Below, piece after piece: positions 34,401 to 39,787 of a DNA stretch of 39,787 bases; position 1 is the stretch's first letter, and each line of letters starts with the position of its first letter. The translations under genes and the position numbers were made by a program. Below the pieces are notes generated by a model. That model saw nothing but the letters and a program-made list of their open reading frames with translations. It was not told the origin of the DNA and searched no databases. This stretch comes from Alphaproteobacteria bacterium (GTDB taxonomy: Bacteria; Pseudomonadota; Alphaproteobacteria; Rhodobacterales; Rhodobacteraceae), in contig JAUIHM010000024.1 in assembly GCA_030432315.1 (NCBI GenBank), positions 1-39,787 of the forward strand, in the 5' to 3' direction.

Positions 34401-34519
34401 TCCTCGTCGGTACGATGTTCACCCTGTTCGTGGTGCCGATGTTCTACACCCTGATTTCAGCGAAGACTTTGGCCGAAGGCCAGCACGCGACCCCGCCCGC
34501 CACGCCGGCGGAAAGCTGA
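31445..34519 (+). CDS. RND multidrug efflux pump, inner-membrane permease (HAE1/AcrB family)
   Basis: A 1024-residue proton-driven efflux transporter with the full duplicated RND architecture: 12 membrane spans and two large periplasmic domains. The start MNLSALFIRRPVLSTVFGCL is characteristic of HAE1 pumps. The proton-relay aspartates are in GLVVDDAIVVVENIHRH and the relay lysine in LIGLITKHGILIVEFANQQR. Substrates cannot be predicted. It forms a tripartite system with the adaptor upstream and possibly the TolC homologue at 35601. A tRNA-Cys gene follows on the opposite strand. Confidence 0.95.
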   Translation: MNLSALFIRRPVLSTVFGCLILLLGFQGLFNLAVRQYPEVAETVITVTTVYPGASPELIQGFVTSPIAAAVATAENIDYVSSSSSPSASTVTVRMKLGADPDVALTEVMSKVQQVRSQLPADAKDPTIVKGTGQSFATMYLALQNPNMTPEQLTEYIERVIRPRMSTIEGLADVQVIGAADYAMRVWIDPVQLAARALTASDVVQAINASNFLAAPGKTLNSLVTYPISVRSTLQTPEAFGALPVKADGDSVVRLRDVARVELGATSSDTIVNFNGERGTFIGAFPSPSANPIDMADAVLAELPAIRDSLPDGMTITLMYNATEAISASIDEVFKTIIEAVAIVVIVILLFLGSFRSVVMPVVTIPLSLIGVGFFLFMMGYSINLLSLLAMVLAIGLVVDDAIVVVENIHRHIEEGLTPMEAALTGMREISGPVVAMTITLAAVFAPLAFTAGLTGSLFREFALTLAGAVVISGAVALTITPMMAARLLKQGGHSRFQKAIDAGFDRLANWYERRVASSLDYRPVTMLMVLVLVGLTGFLFLKTSGELAPEEDAGALFAVVNAPSYATSDYTQKYVSQIREVTRDLPELDANFSIVGMGGGTNSGFAIWAFDDWAERERSQKQIQGDIQGRLSKVSGVQAFVFAPPSLPGAGGGLPISMVIQSTGTPAQVFEVADEVKKAAEASGKFIVVQNSLSFNAREVVVTIDRDRAAALNLPISDVGATLSLLVGDGAVAQFDRDSNSYDIIVQVPREFRNNPGRLGEFFVRSTTGEMVPLSAVVSVSTNVTATAIEQFDQLNSSTISALPLPGVTTGEGLQTIVDIARPLLPDGFFIEYSGQSRLEIEEGNTILIAFALAIVVIYLVLAAQFESFRDPLIILMSVPLSIFGAIVPLNIGLGTLNIYTQVGMITLIGLITKHGILIVEFANQQRREHGMNRRQAVVAAAKVRLRPILMTTAAMSLGVVPLILAAGAGAAARYSMGLVIFTGILVGTMFTLFVVPMFYTLISAKTLAEGQHATPPATPAES

Positions 34520-34652
34520 AGTTCCCTTCCTGTCCCGGATCACCTTAAAACCGTTCCGGGCCGGCGCCACCCCGCCACGTCCCGGCAAACAGACCGGCCG
34601 ACCGCACTGCGCTTCGTGCTGCGGCGGTTCGGTCAGGCATGGCTGAAAAAAT

Positions 34653-34726
34653 TGGAGGCGAGTACCGGAATCGAACCGGTGTTCACGGATTTGCAATCCG
34701 CTGCGTCACCACTCCGCCAACTCGCC
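34653..34726 (-). tRNA. tRNA-Cys (GCA)
   Basis: A complete 74-base tRNA including an encoded CCA. The acceptor stem GGCGAGT/ACTCGCC pairs over 7 bp with discriminator T, the anticodon stem GGATT/AATCC encloses GCA (cysteine), and the T-arm has GGTTCGATTCC. A run of six T directly follows the CCA on the minus strand, suitable for termination. It lies between the RND pump and the Pcm-like gene. Confidence 0.96.
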
Positions 34727-34741
34727 TCGCAATCCACGGAC

Positions 34742-34770
34742 CGCATAGCAACCCCTTTGACGCTGCGCAA
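34742..34770 (-). promoter_or_regulatory. Sigma-70-like promoter of tRNA-Cys
   Basis: On the minus strand TTGCGC (34765-34770) is followed after exactly 17 bases by TATGCG (34742-34747), 15 bases before the tRNA 5' end. This predicts a leader of about 9 bases. Match to the -35 and -10 consensus is partial, but spacing and placement are right. Confidence 0.5.
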
Positions 34771-34872
34771 GCCATGAAACGGCGAACCGCTGCCCGCAAT
34801 CAAAGTTGTCAGCCTTCCGCAGATGTGCGATCACTCGGTGCGGCGCAACACGACGACGAAAGGCTCAGCAAC

Positions 34873-35526
34873 ATGACCGACTTTGCGGCAGCACGGGAAG
34901 CGATGGTGGACTGCCAGGTCCGTCCTTCCGACGTCACAAAATACCCGATCATTGATGCCATGCTGCGGGTCCCGCGTGAGGACTTCATCCCCGCCGGTCT
35001 GCGCCCCGTCGCCTATCTCGGAGAACACCTGCCGATCGCCGACCGCCGGGTGGTGCTCGATCCGCGGGTGTTCGCCAAACTTCTCGACGCGGTCGATATC
35101 GGCCCGGAAGATCTGGTTCTCGATATCGGCTGCTGCCTTGGCTATTCCTCGGCGGTGATCGCCCGGATGGCCGAAGCGGTGATCGCCCTCGAGGAAGTCC
35201 CGGAGATGGCGGAACAGGCCGAAGCGCTGTTGGCGGGCCACAATCTCGACAATGCTGTCGTCGAGCAGGGGCCGCTGGCCGAGGGCATGGCGCAGCACGG
35301 ACCATTTGACGTGATTGTGATCGAGGGCGCGATCGGCACTCTGCCGGAGGGGATTGCCTCGCAGCTGAAAATCGGCGGGCGAATTGCCGCGATTTTCAGC
35401 GATGGAGCCTCCGGAACCGCGAAACTGGGGAAAATGACGTCGCACGGGCTGGCCTGGCGACGTATCTTCGATGCAACAGCGCCTTTGCTACCCGGCTTTA
35501 CCGCGACAAAACCGTTTGAGTTCTGA
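34873..35526 (+). CDS. Pcm-like protein (protein-L-isoaspartate O-methyltransferase family)
   Basis: A 217-residue SAM-dependent methyltransferase-fold protein. The N-terminus MVDCQVRPSDV followed by REDFIPAG is the family's substrate-side start, and the SAM motif I is VLDIGCCLGYSSAVIARMA with the acidic LEEVPEM after it. In Pcm enzymes methylation of isoaspartate starts protein repair. The alphaproteobacterial copy beside tolC often diverges from the Pcm consensus, and motif I here has CC in place of the usual TG/GS residues, so repair activity is not certain. AAAGG lies 9 bases before the ATG at 34873. It is followed by tolC after 74 bases, a conserved pairing. Confidence 0.85.
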   Translation: MTDFAAAREAMVDCQVRPSDVTKYPIIDAMLRVPREDFIPAGLRPVAYLGEHLPIADRRVVLDPRVFAKLLDAVDIGPEDLVLDIGCCLGYSSAVIARMAEAVIALEEVPEMAEQAEALLAGHNLDNAVVEQGPLAEGMAQHGPFDVIVIEGAIGTLPEGIASQLKIGGRIAAIFSDGASGTAKLGKMTSHGLAWRRIFDATAPLLPGFTATKPFEF

Positions 35527-35600
35527 GCCAATGCAGGGAATACTTCACCCAAGAGCCCGAACCGGGCCGGTCAGGTGAGAGCAGTTCCCGAAGGATCACC

Positions 35601-37013
35601 ATGAAATTCAGATGGAATAGAGCCGGATACATTGCCACGGCAGTCGTATTCGCACTGACGGGGCCAACGGGTCCGGTCTCTGCGGAAACGCTGGCCGACG
35701 CGATGGTCAAGGCGTATCAGACGAGTCCGTTTCTTGAATCCAGCCGCGCCGCGCTGCGCTCTCTCGACGAGGGGGTGCCACAGGCAAGCGCCGCGCGAAA
35801 GCTGCAGTCGGACGCATCACTTTCCGCCGCCAGTTCCACCCGGACCGAGGATCTTGGCAACAATGTCGATCCGGTCAACGAACTGCGCGCGACGCTGAAC
35901 GCGCGTCTCGTGGTTCTCGACAGCGGCCAGACCAAGGCTGCCGTTGAGGCAGCCCGCTATTCGGTTGCCGCCGGCCGAGCCGATCTCAAGGATGTGGAGC
36001 AGTTCGTTCTGTTCAACGCGGTTCAGGCCTATGTGGACGTGCGGCGGGACGAGGAATTCGTCCGCCTGGCGCAGAACGATATCGACCGGCTTGAGGAAAC
36101 CCTGCGCGCCACCGAGAACCGGTTCGAGGTGGGCGAGGTGACCCGCACCGACGTCAGCCAGAGCGAGGCGCGTCTTGCCGCTTCCAGATCCGACTTCGCC
36201 GCTGCCAGCGGAAGCCTCGAAGTGTCCCGCAGCGCCTATCTCGCCGCGGTTGGCAACCTGCCGAACAATCTCGAGACGCTTCCGGCGCTTCCCGATATTC
36301 CCGCAACGCTCGAAGAAGCAACCGCCATCGCAATGCAGCACAATCCGCAGATTGTCGCCGCACAGTTCAACGAGCGGGTGGCGGTCTACGACTTTGACCG
36401 CGCCCGCGCGGCCAAGGGCCCGTCCGTCCGTCTGGAGGGGTCGTTCGGCGCCCGCCGCGGCAACGGTATCGGCGTCTCCGGCCGCTACGACGGCGAGGCA
36501 TTTGGCGAGATCGGCGTAATCGGTTCGATGCCGCTCTACAACGGCGGCGCAAACGACAGCCTGATCCGCCAGGCCCAGGCGCTGCTCGACCAGCGGCGCT
36601 ACGACGTACAGGACACCGGGCGCACCGTCGTTCAGGACGTGGCCGCTGCCTGGGCGCAGCTGAACGTTTCGCGGGCCTCGTTCGTCGCCCGTCAGGAACA
36701 GGCGGTCGCCAGCCGGATCGCCGCCGAAGGTGTCGCCGAGGAGGCCCGGCTCGGGGCCCGGTCGACGCTGGACGTGCTGGATGCCGATCAGGAACGGCTC
36801 GAAGCGGAAGCCCTGACCGTTCAGGCCCTGCGCGACGAATATGTCGCCGTCTACGGTCTGCTCCGCTCCATGGGCCTGCTGACGGTTGAACATCTGCAAC
36901 TCGGCATCGAGACCTACGATCCCGATGTCAACTATGCCCGTGTCGAGAGCGGTCCACTGGGCGGTTTTGACACCTCCGTCGTCGACCGCATCCGTGCACG
37001 CTGGGAACGCTAA
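35601..37013 (+). CDS. tolC: TolC-family outer-membrane channel protein
   Basis: A 470-residue outer-membrane efflux protein. The signal peptide (about residues 1-28, ending VSA) is followed by two OEP repeats: the first from ETLADAMVKAYQTSPFLESS to about residue 215, the second from EEATAIAMQHNPQIVAAQFN to near the end, with GSMPLYNGGANDSLIRQAQ and ARLGARSTLDVLDADQERLEAE as typical strings. It forms a trimeric channel for type I secretion and RND efflux. AAGGA lies 6 bases before the ATG. The nearby RND adaptor and pump are natural partners. A short PopZ-like gene follows. Confidence 0.94.
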   Translation: MKFRWNRAGYIATAVVFALTGPTGPVSAETLADAMVKAYQTSPFLESSRAALRSLDEGVPQASAARKLQSDASLSAASSTRTEDLGNNVDPVNELRATLNARLVVLDSGQTKAAVEAARYSVAAGRADLKDVEQFVLFNAVQAYVDVRRDEEFVRLAQNDIDRLEETLRATENRFEVGEVTRTDVSQSEARLAASRSDFAAASGSLEVSRSAYLAAVGNLPNNLETLPALPDIPATLEEATAIAMQHNPQIVAAQFNERVAVYDFDRARAAKGPSVRLEGSFGARRGNGIGVSGRYDGEAFGEIGVIGSMPLYNGGANDSLIRQAQALLDQRRYDVQDTGRTVVQDVAAAWAQLNVSRASFVARQEQAVASRIAAEGVAEEARLGARSTLDVLDADQERLEAEALTVQALRDEYVAVYGLLRSMGLLTVEHLQLGIETYDPDVNYARVESGPLGGFDTSVVDRIRARWER

Positions 37014-37033
37014 CGGAGACGGAACCGCGTGTG

Positions 37034-37444
37034 ATGGCGGACCAGTCAGGAAAACCACCGACCGATGCGGCCGGGCGCGGGCTCGCCGAAGTCCTCGCCT
37101 CGATCCGTGAACTGGTGTCCGCGGAAACTGCGGCGCGGCTCGACGGAAACGCGGGCGCGGCCGCGGATGGCGACGTGCTGGTTCTCACTCCGGCGATGCG
37201 CGTCGACGCGGAGGAGGAACCGCTGCATTCCGGCGAAATCCTCACGGAAGGCATGGACAGCCGTCCGCATCAGGGCAGGGGTGCGCCGATTCTCGATGAG
37301 GAGGCGTTGCGTTCGGTAGTCAATTCGATTGTCCGCGAGGAACTTCAGGGCGAGTTGGGCGACCGGATCAGCCGCAACCTGCGCAAGCTGATCCGCCGTG
37401 AAATCGGCCAGATCATGCTTGAGAACCGGCAGAAGCCCGACTGA
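37034..37444 (+). CDS. Short PopZ-like (DUF2497) protein
   Basis: A 136-residue protein between tolC and valS, the position of popZ in many alphaproteobacteria. Residues about 14-30 (LAEVLASIRELVSAE) resemble the N-terminal PopZ helix, the middle is acidic and disordered, and the C-terminal ~45 residues (LDEEALRSVVNSIVREELQG, then helical RKLIRREIGQIML) are conserved and helical. PopZ forms polar condensates that anchor the chromosome origin and cell-cycle proteins. The C-terminal tail differs from the Caulobacter form, so assignment rests on synteny and helix pattern. The start is ATG 37034 or the GTG directly before it. Confidence 0.65.
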   Translation: MADQSGKPPTDAAGRGLAEVLASIRELVSAETAARLDGNAGAAADGDVLVLTPAMRVDAEEEPLHSGEILTEGMDSRPHQGRGAPILDEEALRSVVNSIVREELQGELGDRISRNLRKLIRREIGQIMLENRQKPD

Positions 37445-37471
37445 CCCCCGGCGGCATCCCCGGGCGCTGCC

Positions 37472-37960
37472 TCATTCCCTGAGCGGCTTTTGCAGGAAGG
37501 CGCTGGTCGGGTGGTCCGGATAGGACCCGAATGGGCCGCAAATCTCGAACCCTTCCGCCAGATAGAGCTGTCGCGCCGGGGCGTAGGCGTCCATCGATCC
37601 GGTTTCGAGCTTAAGCCCGCTCATGCCCCGGGCACGCGCCTCGGCCACCAGATGCCGCAGGATCCGCCGGGCGAATCCCTTTCCCCGCTGCGCCTCCACC
37701 ACATGCATCGATTTGATTTCGCCTTCGCCATCCCCAAGATCCGACAGCGCCCCCATGCCGATCAGCGTGCCGTTCCGCCAAAGCCCGTAGACCCGTATCG
37801 CCGGTCCCGAAAGCCCGTCGAGGTCGAGGGCAAAGACGTTTTCCGGCTGTGTGGTGGCCCGGGCATGGGCAATGTGCCGCCGAACCAGTTCGATGAATGC
37901 CGGATCCCGCAGGTCGACCGGCCCGATTCTCAACTCTGCATCCCCGTTCCGATCCGTCAT
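37472..37960 (-). CDS. GNAT-family N-acetyltransferase
   Basis: A 162-residue acetyl-CoA-dependent acyltransferase of the GNAT fold. The acetyl-CoA site is the conserved motif A, IKSMHVVEAQRGKGFARRIL, with Q/R-x-x-G-x-A as QRGKGFA; motif B follows in LKLETGSMDAYAPARQLYLAEGF. The substrate is not predictable. I chose the ATG at 37960, with a GAGAGA-type purine run upstream, over a longer frame into the valS promoter region. It converges on the PopZ-like gene (27 bases between stops) and diverges from valS. Confidence 0.88.
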   Translation of the reverse strand: MTDRNGDAELRIGPVDLRDPAFIELVRRHIAHARATTQPENVFALDLDGLSGPAIRVYGLWRNGTLIGMGALSDLGDGEGEIKSMHVVEAQRGKGFARRILRHLVAEARARGMSGLKLETGSMDAYAPARQLYLAEGFEICGPFGSYPDHPTSAFLQKPLRE

Positions 37961-38100
37961 CTCATGTCTCTCTTCTCGTCCCGTCGGCGTGGCGCCGCTG
38001 CGCCGGACGGACGGTGGTTGCAATACTGCGCCCCATGGGTCTTTCGCTCGGGTGCAAGCAACGTTAATACACCGCAGACACAAAACTGGAAGCCGTCCCG

Positions 38101-39787
38101 ATGCCCATGGAAAAGACCTTCGACGCCGCCACGGCCGAACCTGAAATCAGCGCCCGCTGGGATGCCGCCGATGCCTTTGCCATGGGGGCAAACGCCAAAC
38201 CGGGCGGGGTGCCGTTTTCCATTCTGCTGCCGCCGCCCAACGTCACCGGCTCGCTGCACATGGGCCATGCGTTCAACCACACGCTGATGGACATCCTCAC
38301 CCGCTGGCACCGGATGCAGGGCGACGAGGTGCTCTGGCAGCCTGGCCTCGACCATGCCGGCATCGCCACGCAGATGGTGGTCGAGCGGGAACTGGCCCTG
38401 AGCCAGCAGCCAGGCCGCCGCGAACTCGGCCGCGAAACCTTCGTCGCCAAAGTATGGGAATGGAAGGCAAAATCCGGCGGAACCATCCTTGAACAGTGCA
38501 AGCGCCTCGGCGACAGCTTCGACCTCTCGCGCAACACCTTCACCATGTCCGGCGCCCCCGGCGCGCCGGCGGGCGAGGAGGGCAATTTCCATGACGCGGT
38601 CCTGCGGGCCTTCGTCACCTTCTACGAACGCGGCCTGATCTACCGCGGCAAGCGCCTCGTCAACTGGGACCCGCATTTCGAGACCGCCATCTCGGACATC
38701 GAAGTCGAGCAGCATGAGGTCGACGGCCACATGTGGCACTTCAAGTACCCGCTGGCCGGGGGGGCGACCTACGAGTACGTCGAGAAGGACGCGGACGGCA
38801 ACGTCACCCTGCGCGAGACCCGGGACTACATCTCGATCGCCACCACCCGCCCCGAAACCATGCTCGGCGACGGCGCGGTCGCGGTACATCCCTCTGACGA
38901 ACGCTATGCGCCCATTGTCGGCAAACTCTGCGAAATTCCCGTCGGCCCGAAGGAGTCCCGCCGCCTGATCCCGATCATCACCGACGAATACCCGGATCCG
39001 GATTTCGGCTCCGGCGCGGTCAAGATCACCGGTGCCCACGACTTCAACGACTACCAGGTCGCCAAACGCGCCGGCATCCCGCTCTACCGGCTGATGGACA
39101 CCAAGGGCGCCATGCGGGACGACGGCGGCGCCCATGCCGAAGCCGCGGCGCGCGCCCAGGCCATTGCCGGCGGCGCGGCATTCACCGAGGCAGAAGTCGA
39201 TGCGCTGAACCTCGTCCCCGAGGACCTGCGCGGTCTCGACCGGTTGGAGGCCCGCGCCGCGGTGGTGCGCCAGATCACCGACGAAGGTCTCGCGGTTCTG
39301 ACCACGGCCACCGACCCCCGTCTCGGCCGGGCCGCGCTGAAGGCCGCCGAAACCGCGGCCGCGACCCTCGAATGCGCCCCCGCAGACCTGCCGCCGGTCC
39401 CGCTGGTCGAGGCGAAGAAGATCATGCAGCCGTTCGGCGACCGCTCGAAGGTGGTCATCGAACCGATGCTCACCGACCAGTGGTTCGTCGATGCCGCAAG
39501 GCTCGCCGGTCCCGCCCTCGACGCCGTCCGCTCGGGCAGAACCCGGATCTTTCCCGAGCAGCAGGAAAAGGTCTACTACAACTGGCTGGAAAACATCGAA
39601 CCCTGGTGCATCTCCCGCCAGCTTTGGTGGGGGCATCAGATTCCGGTATGGTATGGACCGTCTATTCAAGAAGGTCATTCAATAGAGAAGCATGGGATGG
39701 ATGCACTGACGTATGCGCCACAAAAACCCTTCTGTGCGGTGTCTTCGGAAGAAGCCGTTAGTCTGGCCAGAGCATATTATGGAGAGC
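38101..39787 (+). CDS. valS: Valyl-tRNA synthetase, N-terminal part (3' end outside window)
   Basis: ValS charges tRNA-Val; class I synthetase. About 562 codons are present, with the HIGH-type motif as HMGH in [19 protein letters not shown], the tRNA-editing domain ([21 protein letters not shown] and [18 protein letters not shown]) and the return to the catalytic core ([18 protein letters not shown]). The KMSKS motif lies beyond the window. GGAAG is 9 bases before the ATG. From about 39661 the frame stays open but base composition and codon use change sharply (about 48% GC over the last 127 bases, against about 62% just before), with an unusual segment before [19 protein letters not shown]. 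See the finding on a possible chimera. Confidence 0.95.
   Translation, partial: MPMEKTFDAATAEPEISARWDAADAFAMGANAKPGGVPFSILLPPPNVTGSLHMGHAFNHTLMDILTRWHRMQGDEVLWQPGLDHAGIATQMVVERELALSQQPGRRELGRETFVAKVWEWKAKSGGTILEQCKRLGDSFDLSRNTFTMSGAPGAPAGEEGNFHDAVLRAFVTFYERGLIYRGKRLVNWDPHFETAISDIEVEQHEVDGHMWHFKYPLAGGATYEYVEKDADGNVTLRETRDYISIATTRPETMLGDGAVAVHPSDERYAPIVGKLCEIPVGPKESRRLIPIITDEYPDPDFGSGAVKITGAHDFNDYQVAKRAGIPLYRLMDTKGAMRDDGGAHAEAAARAQAIAGGAAFTEAEVDALNLVPEDLRGLDRLEARAAVVRQITDEGLAVLTTATDPRLGRAALKAAETAAATLECAPADLPPVPLVEAKKIMQPFGDRSKVVIEPMLTDQWFVDAARLAGPALDAVRSGRTRIFPEQQEKVYYNWLENIEPWCISRQLWWGHQIPVWYGPSIQEGHSIEKHGMDALTYAPQKPFCAVSSEEAVSLARAYYGE

Noticed and set aside
34520-34652. Rho-independent terminator after the RND pump
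   Set aside because: Only a 6-bp stem with a 15-base loop (CCCGGA...TCCGGG) and no T-run on the plus strand; not convincing.
38101-39787. Mobile element insertion at the window's right edge
   Set aside because: The composition shift in valS keeps the reading frame and the following residues still resemble ValS; there are no terminal repeats, target duplication or transposase.

Overview
The window is a high-GC chromosomal segment of an alphaproteobacterium. The evidence is a PstA with a long N-terminal extension, a complete Caulobacter-type Tad/Cpa pilus locus, a perfect CtrA-type site (TTAA-N7-TTAA), and the Pcm - TolC - PopZ-like - ValS gene order seen in many alphaproteobacteria. I cannot name the order with confidence. 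No prophage, IS element, CRISPR array or rRNA was seen.

Layout. (1) 1-1276: the 3' part of dxs and a small class I cytochrome c. (2) 1313-2935, minus strand: an SDR oxidoreductase followed by an AraC-type regulator; the SDR start lies in a perfect 13-bp inverted repeat. (3) 3026-7532, minus strand: the phosphate operon pstS-pstC-pstA-pstB with a Pho-box-like triple repeat upstream; pstC is frameshifted as read. (4) 7983-22129: a Tad pilus island with a secreted lytic transglycosylase, two Flp pilins, cpaB, cpaC, cpaD, cpaE, cpaF, tadB, tadC, tadD (reverse), the prepilin peptidase cpaA, a PilZ protein (reverse) and tadG/tadE/tadF. (5) 22246-30078: a sugar-uptake island with a LacI-type repressor, tandem palindromic operators, a cytoplasmic GH172 (DUF2961) enzyme and a complete five-gene ABC importer of the peptide/oligosaccharide type. 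(6) 30336-34519: an RND efflux adaptor and pump. (7) 34653-39787: tRNA-Cys, a Pcm-like methyltransferase, a TolC-type outer-membrane channel, a short PopZ-like protein, a GNAT acetyltransferase (reverse) and the 5' part of valS.

How the genes work together. The Tad genes form one machine: pilins are processed by CpaA, extruded by CpaF/TadB/TadC through the CpaC secretin and capped or assisted by TadE/F/G; the PilZ protein and the CtrA site suggest c-di-GMP and cell-cycle input. The GH172 island reads as a self-contained catabolic unit: LacI senses a sugar, the ABC importer brings in an intact fructo- or arabinofuranosyl-type oligosaccharide, and the enzyme without a signal peptide cleaves it inside the cell. 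The RND pump and the TolC channel could form one tripartite efflux system, although the channel gene lies about 1 kb away.

Most worth checking are the GH172/ABC/LacI unit, a tandem EF-hand-like repeat inside TadE, the inverted repeat covering the SDR start, the broken pstC, and an abrupt fall in GC content and change in codon use within valS over the last ~150 bases.
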